DNA of 64,000 nt from RGIG2041 sp045546315. Lineage in GTDB: Bacteria; Bacillota; Clostridia; UBA1381; UMGS1253. How positions within the stretch are numbered: the first letter of the stretch is position 1; every line of letters begins with the position of its first letter. Of the stretch, positions 1 to 7,905 are shown piece by piece. The notes below the pieces were generated by a model. That model ran no database searches. It was not told the origin of the DNA and saw only the letters and a list, made by a program, of their open reading frames with translations. The translations under genes and the position numbers were made by a program. The stretch spans positions 136,583 through 200,582 of the forward strand of contig JAZQCN010000059.1 of assembly GCA_045546315.1 (NCBI GenBank), written 5' to 3'.

Positions 1-666
1 CTTAACCGTTGCACCGTTTGTCCAGAAATCAGCGTCAATATCAATCGTAACTACGGTTGTATTGTCCACCGGAACAACCTTAATGCTCGGGTTTGCTACC
101 TTACGCGCTTCAGAAATAGCAGATACAATTGTTGTACCCTCTAAATCTGCGCCAAAGTATTTGTCTTCCGTGCCGTCTGCATAGGAGATTACGATATACT
201 CCATTGCGCCGTCAGCCACCGGGAAGTTCGATACCGGTGCAATCGCCTTACCGTCTGCACCAAGTGCGAATACTTTGTAGGTTTCTTTTGTGTTGTCAAC
301 TACCGTAATTTCTTTGGAGAATTCCACAGCCGTTGTACCAACTGCTTTTGTTTCATAAAAAGCATTTGTCAGTACACCCTCTGTGTACACTGCAAAGATT
401 ACGGTTGCCGTGGTCTCAGCGCTTGCGCTGATTTCCACGCTCGGTACTAACTTCTTTCCGTTTTCCGGAATAGAAGTGATACCGTCAACCATTGCATAGC
501 CGTTTGCATCTGCGGCCGGGTTTAACTCATCGTAAACCTCGCCGGCATATGAAACGCTTGACACGGTATATTCTACCGCTGCCGGATCTGCTGCGAAGCC
601 CGGAACGCAAAGTACGCTGAGTACCATAATTACGCTCAAAGCTACGCTAAGGACTTTTTTCATCAT
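1..666 (-). CDS. Secreted protein, N-terminal part (cut by window edge)
   Basis: The first 222 codons are present and no stop is reached before base 1, so the C-terminal part lies outside. I chose the ATG at 664-666 because an AAGGAGGG ribosome site sits 8 bases upstream. The protein opens with MMKKVLSVALSVIMVLSVL and then FAADPA, a typical Sec signal peptide with cleavage after an Ala. The mature part is acidic, rich in Val, Thr and Ala, and has no motif I recognise. It resembles the beta-rich repeats of Clostridia surface proteins, but that is only an impression of composition. It has its own strong promoter and a long leader. Confidence 0.75.
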   Translation of the reverse strand, partial: MMKKVLSVALSVIMVLSVLCVPGFAADPAAVEYTVSSVSYAGEVYDELNPAADANGYAMVDGITSIPENGKKLVPSVEISASAETTATVIFAVYTEGVLTNAFYETKAVGTTAVEFSKEITVVDNTKETYKVFALGADGKAIAPVSNFPVADGAMEYIVISYADGTEDKYFGADLEGTTIVSAISEARKVANPSIKVVPVDNTTVVTIDIDADFWTNGATVK

Positions 667-826
667 CCTCATGCCCTCCTTAAAATAAAAATTTTTAAAA
701 TAGCTACCCATTTTGTTCGCGCTCTGCGCGCGGCTGGAATTGTGTTTTCCGTGCCCACACAGACATCTTGTGATTTCTGTGCCTGACACAGAAAGCGACA
801 AAATCAGCACTATAATAGATAATACA

Positions 827-855
827 ATTATACAGGGAATTTCGTGCAAAGTCAA
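827..855 (-). promoter_or_regulatory. Sigma-A type promoter of the secreted protein
   Basis: TTGACT at 850-855 and TATAAT at 827-832 are separated by 17 bases. The leader down to the start codon is about 160 bases and contains a hairpin (TTTCTGTG at 774-781 pairing with CACAGAAA at 787-794) and a GC-rich stretch at 720-735. The leader could affect mRNA stability or regulation, but no riboswitch class is recognised. Confidence 0.75.
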
Positions 856-996
856 TATTTTCACGCAATAAAATTTGATTTTTTTAGTGATTTTTTTGGC
901 ACAAGATGTTGATTTTTCCAAAGAAAAGCACTATATGTTGTATCCCGGCGAAAAACGCCCCAAAATTTGAATTTTTCACACGAGAAAGATGTACGA

Positions 997-1057
997 TTTG
1001 TATAAGCTTATGCAGGACATTCGTGAATGTCGCCTGCTTATATCCCGCTTATACAAA
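997..1057. repeat. Nested inverted repeat, 61 bp
   Basis: An 11-bp outer arm (TTTGTATAAGC at 997-1007, GCTTATACAAA at 1047-1057) encloses a GCAGG/CCTGC pair (1012-1016, 1033-1037) and a GACATTC/GAATGTC pair (1016-1022, 1025-1031). It lies two bases from a terminator. It could be a small structured RNA, a cruciform, or a mobile-element remnant. With the promoter and terminator described separately, this accounts for the 417 bases (667-1083) that hold no gene. Confidence 0.6.
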
Positions 1058-1058
1058 C

Positions 1059-1085
1059 AAAAAATCCCTCGACGAGGGATTTTTT
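1059..1085. terminator. Bidirectional terminator downstream of the CPBP protease gene
   Basis: ATCCCTCG and CGAGGGAT form the stem, flanked by A and T runs. The stem reaches the stop codon of the CPBP gene. Confidence 0.85.
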
Positions 1086-1986
1086 AACGCAGCATCTCTG
1101 TAATTAAGCGAATATGGTTAAATATATAAACCGCAATCAGAAATACAAAGCTCATGCTAAACCCGAAGGTTGCACCCGGGCGGCGCTTTTTGCGCTGGCC
1201 CTTACCGTGAATTAAAAACAGCATTACAAAGGCAAACGCAAAGCCAAATGCACCGATGACCAGCACAAACAGCTGAAAAACCTCCCAAAGCTGCTGCAAA
1301 CCGGGTGGAATCAAGGTTGCCATATAGCCGCGCGTCAGCGAAAACAGGTTCACCGAAAAATGCAGAATAATCGCAGGGTAAACCGAGTCCGTTTTATGTA
1401 CAACCACTGCAAATACAATACCGAGCACCCATGTGGACACAAAGCTTGCCACCGACATATGCAAAAGCGCAAACACAAAAGCCGCCGCAAACACGGAAAA
1501 CACCGTGCCGTACTCCTCATATTCGCGCAAAACCGCGCCGCGGCAGAACAGCTCCTCCAAAACCGCCGGAAGCAGCGCCGTAAGCACGATGCCAAGCATA
1601 TATTCACCCATCGTTTCCGGCACGGCTATACTGACGGCTTCAAAAGCGTGATAGTCCGAAAGCAACCTGTAAATCGGCATATTGACAAGCGTTGCAAAGC
1701 AATTTGCACCGATGCCGAACAAAATCCAAACGCCTACAGCGCTTGGCGCAATCGGCTTTAAGCGATAAAAGCTGCGTATTTTCATATTCCGCACGCGCCC
1801 ATAAAGCAGCAAAAGCGCCAAAAGCGGCAGCGTGGAGCACAAAAAAATGTGCAGATACTGCGACATTTCCGGAAAAATCCGCTCTACAAGCAGCGAGCCG
1901 CCCGACATCAATATAACCAGCCACGCCGCGAATATACAAACGCGGCGGTGCGGTGTTTTTTCCTTAAGCTTCTGCCGAATCTGCAT
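1084..1986 (-). CDS. CPBP (CAAX-type) intramembrane metalloprotease
   Basis: A 300-residue polytopic membrane protein of the CPBP/Abi family (related to Rce1). The motifs are in order: EELFCRG (EExxxR), then FALLH (FxxxH), then HFSVN (HxxxN) near the C-terminus, which together form the predicted intramembrane metal site. Members process or protect against peptides, or have unknown substrates. The reading frame is open upstream, but that stretch is the DJ-1 gene in another frame. The ATG at 1984-1986 has AGAAAGG about 9 bases before it and overlaps the end of the DJ-1 gene by 23 bases, which suggests translational coupling. The substrate is unknown. Confidence 0.85.
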   Translation of the reverse strand: MQIRQKLKEKTPHRRVCIFAAWLVILMSGGSLLVERIFPEMSQYLHIFLCSTLPLLALLLLYGRVRNMKIRSFYRLKPIAPSAVGVWILFGIGANCFATLVNMPIYRLLSDYHAFEAVSIAVPETMGEYMLGIVLTALLPAVLEELFCRGAVLREYEEYGTVFSVFAAAFVFALLHMSVASFVSTWVLGIVFAVVVHKTDSVYPAIILHFSVNLFSLTRGYMATLIPPGLQQLWEVFQLFVLVIGAFGFAFAFVMLFLIHGKGQRKKRRPGATFGFSMSFVFLIAVYIFNHIRLITEMLR

Positions 1987-2518
1987 ACTGCATCGCCTTT
2001 CTGATTTCAAGCGCCTTTTCGCCGCCGACCAAAAGTCCTGCAAGCAAAAAGCCGAAATCCGATGCGCGCCCCGCGCCTTTTGCCGTGATAATATTGCCGT
2101 CGCAAACAACGCCGTCCTCGCAGGGGATTGCACCGCGAAGCTCTGCTTCAAAACCCGGATAGCAGGTTGCATTTTTGCCCTCGAGCAGTCCCAAATGACC
2201 AAAAACAGACGGCGCTGCGCAAATCGCTGCAATAAACTTGCCCTGCGCATTGGCTTTGCACACCGCATCGGTAACGCGTGCATCCGCTTCTAAGTTCGTT
2301 GTGCCCGGCAGACCGCCCGGCAAAACCAGCATTTCTGCCGCATCCAAAGCGACTGCCTCCGGCAAAATATCCGCTTCCACGCAAATGCCGTGCGCGCCGG
2401 CAACAGTTTTGCCTGTTACACCCACCGTCTGCACCTCAACACCGCAACGGCGCAAAATATCCACCGGTGCAAGCGCTTCAATTTCTTCAAATCCGTCCGC
2501 AAGATACACATAAACCAT
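1964..2518 (-). CDS. DJ-1/PfpI family protein
   Basis: A 184-residue protein starting MVYVYLADGFEEIEA, with the family acidic Glu near residue 12-15 and the nucleophile-elbow cysteine in AAICAAPSVFGHLG. It matches the ThiJ/DJ-1 subfamily (often called 4-methyl-5(B-hydroxyethyl)-thiazole phosphate synthesis protein or deglycase in annotation; the true role is disputed). The start at 2516-2518 has AAGGGG about 8 bases upstream. The longer open frame upstream runs into the hairpin array and is not used. It is co-transcribed with the overlapping CPBP protease gene. Confidence 0.88.
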   Translation of the reverse strand: MVYVYLADGFEEIEALAPVDILRRCGVEVQTVGVTGKTVAGAHGICVEADILPEAVALDAAEMLVLPGGLPGTTNLEADARVTDAVCKANAQGKFIAAICAAPSVFGHLGLLEGKNATCYPGFEAELRGAIPCEDGVVCDGNIITAKGAGRASDFGFLLAGLLVGGEKALEIRKAMQYADSAEA

Positions 2519-2540
2519 AATTAAAACCCCTTTTTTGATG

Positions 2541-2734
2541 ATGAATTGCCTTACGGCATGATTTGAAACCTTCGGCTTCATGAATTGCGCCTTTGGCGCA
2601 TGAATTGTTTGCGTTGCAAACATGATTGTTGAAAATCGCACAGCGATTTTCTTCATAAATGAATTCGCCAGAATTCAATTCATGATGCGCAGCATCTTTT
2701 CATGGCGAAGCCAATTCATGCAAACGCAGTTTGC
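2541..2734. repeat. Array of nine short hairpins with ATGAATT/AATTCAT spacers
   Basis: Nine small inverted repeats follow each other: 2547-2558 (TGCC/GGCA), 2565-2579 (imperfect), 2586-2600 (TGCGCC/GGCGCA), 2607-2621 (GTTTGC/GCAAAC), 2631-2651 (GAAAATCGC/GCGATTTTC), 2661-2676 (GAATTC twice), 2684-2696 (GATGC/GCATC), 2703-2713 (TGGC/GCCA), 2720-2734 (GCAAAC/GTTTGC). Loops are 3-4 bases. Spacers read ATGAATT in the left half and AATTCAT in the right half, so the array as a whole is a weak larger palindrome. It lies between the DJ-1 and glycosyltransferase genes. Confidence 0.8.
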
Positions 2735-2759
2735 ATTTCATTTTTTGTGCCGCACACAC

Positions 2760-2787
2760 AAAAACCCGCTTGCACAGCGGGTTTTTT
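2760..2787 (-). terminator. Terminator of the glycosyltransferase gene
   Basis: AAAACCCGC (2761-2769) pairs with GCGGGTTTT (2777-2785). Read on the minus strand the stem is followed by a T run. Confidence 0.8.
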
Positions 2788-2793
2788 GCATAG

Positions 2794-4056
2794 TTATTTT
2801 CTGTTGAATTCCTCGATGGAAATCTGACGAGTGTGCTTTGTGTGCGACCACTCTGTCTTATTCTTATCGATAATGCCCTGAATCGTAATCGGAATCCAGG
2901 TCAGGTTATACACCATAAAGGTCAGATAACCCCAGAACATACGCAGGGTAAATTCTTTTCTCTCATATGCAATAACAATCGGCATATACATCATCTGCAG
3001 CACAACAAATGTGTTCCAGACAATCGGCGTAAACAGATAGCTCATCTGGAAGAAGCCGATATTACCGTCCGGATATGCAATCTGCAGCCAGGCAAACAGC
3101 GTTACCAAGCCGCTCGCGATTACGCGCGCCGGCTGAATCAGATAAACTGCGCAGTCAAAGCACATCATCTTCTTTTCCTTAAATGCCTTCTTCATCAGCT
3201 TGCCGAAGAAACGGCTTGCTACATCGGCATGGCCCTGCATCCAACGCTTTCTCTGTCTCCAGCTCGCTTTCAGGCCAACCGGCTTTTCATCATAGATAAC
3301 TGCCTTATGTGCCCAGCCTACCTTCTCATCGTTGAGCGCAAGCTTCATTGTAAATTCCATATCCTCTGTCAGACAGGTTGCACCCCAGCCCAGCTTCTTT
3401 AAAAGGTCGGTTGCCATAACAAAGCCCGTACCGGACAGCTGGCAGGAAAGACCGAGGTTGTGTCTTGCAAGCTGGAACACACGGCTGACAGACCAGAACG
3501 AGAACGAGTATGCGCAGGTAATCCACGAATCGAACGGATTCTTGGAGTCTACATAGCCCTGCACTACGCGGTAGCCCTTGTTAATCTGCTTGTTCATTTC
3601 GGAAAGGAATTCCTTGTCGACTAAGTTGTCGGCATCGAAAATACCGATATAGTCGTACTTCTTTTCCATTTTAAATATTTTTTCAAACATCCACTCCAGA
3701 GCGAAGCCCTTACCGCGCTGTGTTGTGTCGAAGCGCTCATATACAAGCGCACCGTGCTCACGAGCAATCTGTGCAGTTGCGTCCGTGCAGTTGTCCGCAA
3801 TTACAAAAATATCGTACGCTTCACGCGGGTAGTTGAGTGCGGAAAGGCTGTCAACCATATTGGCAATTACCATTTCCTCATCGTGCGCTGCAACTAAAAG
3901 CGCAAAAGTGTTTGTTTCATTTTTTTCTGTGTTCTTTTCCTTTTTCGGAATGAATCCGAAAATACCGATAACAAAGTAGTACAAAGTGACTGTGAGTGCT
4001 GCAAGCTGCAACACCATGGTAAATACATTCAGTGCATCCAAAACTACATCCGGCAT
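2794..4056 (-). CDS. Membrane glycosyltransferase, GT2 family
   Basis: A 420-residue processive-type GT2 enzyme. It has an N-terminal membrane segment (about residues 10-35), a nucleotide-sugar fold starting at FALLVAAHDEE, the DxD-type metal site in FDADNLVD, the acceptor-side TEDMEF motif, and RQRKRWMQGH, equivalent to QxxRW of the cellulose/hyaluronan/PgaC class. Three or more membrane segments follow at the C-terminus. These features fit a polysaccharide synthase, but the sugar and product cannot be read from sequence. The ATG at 4054-4056 was chosen for its AAGGAGAG site 9 bases upstream. The gene stands alone, with no export or modification partner beside it. Confidence 0.85.
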   Translation of the reverse strand: MPDVVLDALNVFTMVLQLAALTVTLYYFVIGIFGFIPKKEKNTEKNETNTFALLVAAHDEEMVIANMVDSLSALNYPREAYDIFVIADNCTDATAQIAREHGALVYERFDTTQRGKGFALEWMFEKIFKMEKKYDYIGIFDADNLVDKEFLSEMNKQINKGYRVVQGYVDSKNPFDSWITCAYSFSFWSVSRVFQLARHNLGLSCQLSGTGFVMATDLLKKLGWGATCLTEDMEFTMKLALNDEKVGWAHKAVIYDEKPVGLKASWRQRKRWMQGHADVASRFFGKLMKKAFKEKKMMCFDCAVYLIQPARVIASGLVTLFAWLQIAYPDGNIGFFQMSYLFTPIVWNTFVVLQMMYMPIVIAYERKEFTLRMFWGYLTFMVYNLTWIPITIQGIIDKNKTEWSHTKHTRQISIEEFNRK

Positions 4057-4394
4057 TCTTTCACTCTCTCCTTTTCTTTTTCCGCCGCGCGGCGGCCCGT
4101 CTCTTTCTCTATTCCCTAAAAGTCCATATTGGAGTATACACCAAAAAAATTGAAAATGCAATATGTAAAATTTACAATTCGTTTACATTTTTATAAACCT
4201 TTTCCGTCAATTTCACTATGAACCCCGCAAGCATCCACTATTTATATATGTTTCATTTCAGAAAAATTTAATAATTTGTCGAACTTTTTATGCCGCTTTA
4301 CGCACTTTTTTCTGCGTAGCACTTGACTTTTACGCTATTTATCGTTTAAAATGTATTTAACAATTTTGTAATAATTTACAGAAAGGGCGATTGG
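4057..4394. other. Divergent intergenic region, GT2 / M23
   Basis: 338 AT-rich bases with no gene. A promoter for the M23 gene is described separately. I see no clear promoter for the GT2 gene and no structured RNA. Confidence 0.6.
4323..4352 (+). promoter_or_regulatory. Probable promoter of the M23 peptidase gene
   Basis: TTGACT (4323-4328), an 18-base spacer, and TAAAAT (4347-4352), about 43 bases before the start codon. Confidence 0.5.
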
Positions 4395-6437
4395 ATGGGC
4401 GAGAAAAAAGACAAAAAACCGGATTGGTTCCAAGCTTTTACCAAAAAGCCGCACCGTGAAAAACATACAGCCCCGCACCAGGCGGAGGCTTCCTTTTCTA
4501 CAGTAGAAATTGATGTAACAGACTTAAAAACGCTTTTGCACCAAAAAAAGAACGGCACGGCGCCGGCGGCAATGCCGACCGAAGATAAACAGGCTGCGCC
4601 GCAAGCCGAAGCGTTTACAAATACAATGCAATACAGCTCGTCTGCGAAAACAATTTCCAAAGAAGATATTATGCGCGAAATTCGCGAAAGAGCGCGCGCC
4701 GAGGTGCGCAGCAGCTATGCCAATCTGACGCCGGCTGAGGTTATGCAAACCGAAACCGAGATTGAACAAGCCCCTGCTGAACCTGCAGCGCCGGCAAAAA
4801 TTCACGAAACATTCGATAAAATTACAGCGCAGGAAACACCGATTAAGGAAACGGTATATGTACCGGAGGCAGAGGTCGGCACCATCACCATTGCCACCGC
4901 ACAAACCGAAACCGTAATCACAGAAACAGCTGAACCGGAAACGGATATATCCGAAACGGCAGAGGAAACAGACGCAGCTGCAATGGAAGCTGCCGCAGCA
5001 GAAGCCCAGCCTGTCCGCGAAACGGAGGCGCCTGTGTCTGCAACGGGCGAGCGTATTCGCCGCACCGGCTTTATTGAAGCCGCACGCAGCTTTATTGACT
5101 ACGCAAAAAAGGAAAGCAACCGCAAAGCCGGCATTGTTTTCGCTTCCGTCCTGTTTTCCTTGATTTTGGTCGGCACCTTTAGCGCCAACTTCTCCTTCGC
5201 TTTTGCCGCCCGCGTCAACGGGCAGTATGTCGGCATTGTCAGCGACAAAAGCCAATGCGAAGCCGTTGTTTCGGAAATCAACAATGTTTTAGAGCTGAAT
5301 TTCGGCGAAGCCGAGAAAATCGAGCATAATATTTCGGTTTCACCGCGTATTATTTTAAAGGACCACTACACGCCGGAGCCGGAGCTGCGCAGTGCAATTT
5401 ATGCGCTGAGCGACAAAATGCTGCGTATGCATGTTATCTACGCCGGCGACACTGCCGTTTGTGCATTGGGCTCGGCAGAGGACGCAAATACTGCTATCGC
5501 TGAATTCGAGCTCTTCTACACCGGCGGCGATGCAAATACACAGTTTTCCACAAATGTTCCCCTCACCGTAAAAGAAGAGCTTGCACCGGTAACGCTTTTG
5601 TGTGAGGTCGGCGAAGCTCTCAATATTTTAAACGGTGCAAACAATAAGGAGGAGGGCGAATATGTCGTACAATCCGGTGATACGCTTTGGGCGATTGCCA
5701 GAAAATACGATACAAATGTGGATGATCTTGTCAGCCTCAACCCAAATGCAAGCGAAGAAATCAAAATCGGCGACACGCTCCGCGTGATGGCATATTCACC
5801 GGTGGTTACCGTTACAACCGTCAAGCGCATAGCGTATGACGAAACCATCGACTACACCACCGAGATTGTCGAAACAAAGGATATGTATCGCGGCAAAAGT
5901 GAAATTGCCCAAAAGGGTGAGGACGGCGAAAGACATATCGTTGCCGATTTGGTGAAGGTCAACGGCTTAGAGGTCAGACGCGATATCCTCGAAGAAACCG
6001 TTACGCGCGAGCCTGTAACACAAATTAAAAAAGTCGGCATTGCCGAACCCCCGAAGGGCTACGGCACAGGCTCTTTCAGAGCACCTTGTACCGGTACGAT
6101 TTCTTCCTACTTCGGCACGCGCCGCAGCGGCTATCACAAGGGTATTGATATTGCCAACTCTTACGGCACGCCGATTCGTGCAGCCGATAACGGTCGCGTT
6201 ATTGTTGCCGGATGGGACAACACCGGCTTCGGCCGACTCGTAAAGCTCGACCACCAGAACGGCTACATTTCCTACTACGGTCATAACAGCCGCATCGTGG
6301 TAAAGGTAGGGCAGGCGGTAAACAAGGGTGATATTATCGCCTATATGGGCTCGACCGGTAATTCCACGGGCAACCACTGTCACTTCGAATTATACTACAA
6401 CGGCAGACTCTTAAACCCGTACAGCTATATTTATTAA
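4395..6437 (+). CDS. M23 peptidoglycan endopeptidase with LysM and G5 domains
   Basis: A 680-residue cell-wall enzyme in four parts. About 230 residues of acidic, low-complexity, probably cytoplasmic sequence come first. Then a membrane anchor (residues 245-270), a LysM peptidoglycan-binding module (about 420-465, SGDTLWAIARKY), a G5 domain (about 470-548) and a C-terminal M23 lysostaphin-type domain (about 565-675). The zinc ligands are present in YHKGIDIA (HxxxD) and NHCHFEL (HxH), so it should be active. It most likely cleaves peptide cross-bridges during growth, division or sporulation. AAAGGG lies 7 bases before the ATG. The long charged cytoplasmic tail is unusual for the family and could dock a partner. 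Confidence 0.9.
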   Translation: MGEKKDKKPDWFQAFTKKPHREKHTAPHQAEASFSTVEIDVTDLKTLLHQKKNGTAPAAMPTEDKQAAPQAEAFTNTMQYSSSAKTISKEDIMREIRERARAEVRSSYANLTPAEVMQTETEIEQAPAEPAAPAKIHETFDKITAQETPIKETVYVPEAEVGTITIATAQTETVITETAEPETDISETAEETDAAAMEAAAAEAQPVRETEAPVSATGERIRRTGFIEAARSFIDYAKKESNRKAGIVFASVLFSLILVGTFSANFSFAFAARVNGQYVGIVSDKSQCEAVVSEINNVLELNFGEAEKIEHNISVSPRIILKDHYTPEPELRSAIYALSDKMLRMHVIYAGDTAVCALGSAEDANTAIAEFELFYTGGDANTQFSTNVPLTVKEELAPVTLLCEVGEALNILNGANNKEEGEYVVQSGDTLWAIARKYDTNVDDLVSLNPNASEEIKIGDTLRVMAYSPVVTVTTVKRIAYDETIDYTTEIVETKDMYRGKSEIAQKGEDGERHIVADLVKVNGLEVRRDILEETVTREPVTQIKKVGIAEPPKGYGTGSFRAPCTGTISSYFGTRRSGYHKGIDIANSYGTPIRAADNGRVIVAGWDNTGFGRLVKLDHQNGYISYYGHNSRIVVKVGQAVNKGDIIAYMGSTGNSTGNHCHFELYYNGRLLNPYSYIY

Positions 6438-6474
6438 AACAAAAAATCCCTCGTGCGAGGGATTTTTTTGTTTT
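6437..6474. terminator. Bidirectional terminator shared by M23 and spoVM genes
   Basis: A long near-perfect palindrome, ATCCCTCG/CGAGGGAT with A and T flanks, between converging genes. Its right edge overlaps the stop codon of the spoVM-like gene. The same core stem is used at 1059-1085. Confidence 0.9.
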
Positions 6475-6541
6475 ACATTTTCAAAATCGCTTTCGTAAGC
6501 CCTGCCAAAAGTCGCGGCATTTTCCAAACAATAATTTTCAT
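6473..6541 (-). CDS. spoVM: SpoVM-like spore coat anchoring peptide (22 residues)
   Basis: A 22-codon gene whose product starts MKIIVWKMPRLLAGL and ends TKAILKM. Aligned without gaps to Bacillus subtilis SpoVM (26 residues), it keeps Met1, Lys2, Lys7, Pro9, Leu12, Gly14, Ala18 and Leu20, with basic residues at 10 and 17. Pro9 is the residue known to set the peptide's unusual membrane insertion and curvature sensing. SpoVM marks the forespore surface and recruits SpoIVA to start coat assembly. An AAGGGAG site lies 6-7 bases upstream of the ATG. It is the second gene of a two-gene unit and ends inside a shared terminator. Confidence 0.8.
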   Translation of the reverse strand: MKIIVWKMPRLLAGLTKAILKM

Positions 6542-6554
6542 AAAAATGCTCCCT

Positions 6555-6704
6555 TCATCTTTTTAATGATATTAGCAGGCACAAAAGGACAATTAAAACC
6601 GCCTCCAGCCCTGCAATCAGAGACAGCGGAAACATAAGCGCCGCCATAATGCCTAAGCTGACGGCAATCAGCGCCCAAAGCAAATATTTTATAACACAGC
6701 CCAT
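6555..6704 (-). CDS. Small hydrophobic membrane protein upstream of spoVM
   Basis: A 49-residue protein (MGCVIKYLLWALIAVSLG at the start, CLLISLKR at the end) with two predicted membrane helices joined by a short FPLSLIAGLE turn. GAGGAGG lies 8 bases before the ATG, so it is translated. The stop is 13 bases before the spoVM start, so the two are co-transcribed and probably act in the same sporulation stage. I do not recognise a family. A CATATAAT box at 6733-6740 resembles a sigma-E -10 element, which would fit B. subtilis spoVM, but I cannot confirm a -35. Confidence 0.7.
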   Translation of the reverse strand: MGCVIKYLLWALIAVSLGIMAALMFPLSLIAGLEAVLIVLLCLLISLKR

Positions 6705-6764
6705 TTGCGCCACCTCCTCATTGCTCTACTCCATTATATGCGCCAAATACAATTGTGTGAAACA

Positions 6765-6793
6765 TTGACAAACACGCACAAATGTGGTAGCAT
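6765..6793 (+). promoter_or_regulatory. Promoter of the membrane-anchored protein gene at 6811
   Basis: TTGACA (6765-6770), 17-base spacer, TAGCAT (6788-6793). It gives a very short leader to the ATG at 6811. Confidence 0.65.
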
Positions 6794-6810
6794 AAAAACG
6801 GTGATTTATT

Positions 6811-7506
6811 ATGAAAAAAGTATGGAAAATTATTTTAATTATACTTATAATTCTTATTTTAATAATTGCAGCTCTGCTTTTCTGGCAACGCGATAACATC
6901 GCCGCTTTGTATATGGCTATGACACACGATTCACAGCAAATTGCCGAGCAGATGAGCGCAAATGATGCAGAGCTGAAAAAGCAGATTGAAACCTATTTCC
7001 CGAACGGTATCCGCGATTTTACCGAGGATGAGCTTCTGCAGATTGAAAAGGGCGAAATTACGGAAAAGGAAGCCCTTGCAAAAATCATAAGCGAGGCTGC
7101 GCAGTCCGCCCAGGCAGACAAAACGCCGGAAAAGAAAGAGCCGACCAAAGAGGAAAAAGAGCAGGAAATTATCTCGCGCTATGTATCCAAGCTGTATGCA
7201 ATGGAGAGCGAGTATCTCGGCAAAATCGAAGGACTGATTTCCAGTGCAATTTCCGAATACAAAGCAAAGCGCACCGGACAAAACAACCGCTCTCTGCAGC
7301 TGTCCATCGGTGCAGCCTACATGGGCAGAATCACTGCATTGGAAGGCGAGTGCGACGGGCGCGTTGAGGCTTTGCTTGCCGAAATGTCGGCCGAGCTGGA
7401 TGCCATCGGCGCGGACAAAGCAATTATCAATACCATACGCACGGCTTACCGCAATGAAAAATCCACCAAACGCGCTTACTATATGAGCAAATATGGCATA
7501 AACTGA
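6811..7506 (+). CDS. Membrane-anchored helical protein of unknown function
   Basis: 231 residues. An N-terminal membrane anchor rich in Ile and Leu (residues 4-26) is followed by a largely helical extracytoplasmic part. A charged Lys/Glu linker sits at about residues 105-125 and a second helical region at about 130-220. No Cys lipobox, no catalytic motif and no family that I recognise. It may be a coiled-coil surface or cell-envelope protein. The gene starts an operon with the small membrane protein that follows 17 bases later. Confidence 0.7.
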   Translation: MKKVWKIILIILIILILIIAALLFWQRDNIAALYMAMTHDSQQIAEQMSANDAELKKQIETYFPNGIRDFTEDELLQIEKGEITEKEALAKIISEAAQSAQADKTPEKKEPTKEEKEQEIISRYVSKLYAMESEYLGKIEGLISSAISEYKAKRTGQNNRSLQLSIGAAYMGRITALEGECDGRVEALLAEMSAELDAIGADKAIINTIRTAYRNEKSTKRAYYMSKYGIN

Positions 7507-7523
7507 TTCACGGAGGACGAAAG

Positions 7524-7871
7524 ATGAATTTTTCCGAACGCTTTGATGAAATAAAATGGTCCCTGCTGGCATGCATCATCTGCTTTTTCTGCATTCCGCT
7601 GTTTGCAGCAATTTTACCGCAATATGCAGGCATAGTGCAGCTTATTTCACAATATGCCAACATCGCCGTGATTGACATAACCTCTTTCATTTGCGGCTAC
7701 AGGCACTTTCGCTGGTATTACCCGATTATTGCAGTGCTTTTATACGCGTTTTCCGCTGCCCTCGGCGGCCTTTATACAATGGATTCGATTACAAGCTCGT
7801 CTATATACTTCCTGCTGCTTTCCTATATGGCAGCCGGCATCGGTGCCATTATCGGCAGACTGAGAAGATAA
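7524..7871 (+). CDS. Small polytopic membrane protein of unknown function
   Basis: 115 residues with about four predicted membrane helices (near 14-33, 42-60, 66-84 and 91-111) and a basic C-terminal end (GRLRR). A GGAGG site lies 8 bases before the ATG. The composition is like small holin-like or CidA-like membrane proteins, but no diagnostic motif is present, so no function is assigned. It sits between the anchored protein and fhs, and 34 bases separate it from fhs. Confidence 0.7.
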   Translation: MNFSERFDEIKWSLLACIICFFCIPLFAAILPQYAGIVQLISQYANIAVIDITSFICGYRHFRWYYPIIAVLLYAFSAALGGLYTMDSITSSSIYFLLLSYMAAGIGAIIGRLRR

Positions 7872-7905
7872 TTTCGTTTTAAAGCACCCAAGGGAGGTTG
7901 TTTAT

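Noticed and set aside
906..1103. A 65-codon plus-strand frame
   Set aside because: Runs through the nested inverted repeat and the terminator, with no ribosome site.
1987..2283. N-terminal continuation of the CPBP protease frame
   Set aside because: Arg/Cys-rich shadow of the DJ-1 gene; the ATG at 1986 has a ribosome site and fits the family's N-terminus.
2541..2734. CRISPR array
   Set aside because: No constant repeat with unique spacers; the units are hairpins with differing stems, and no cas genes are near.
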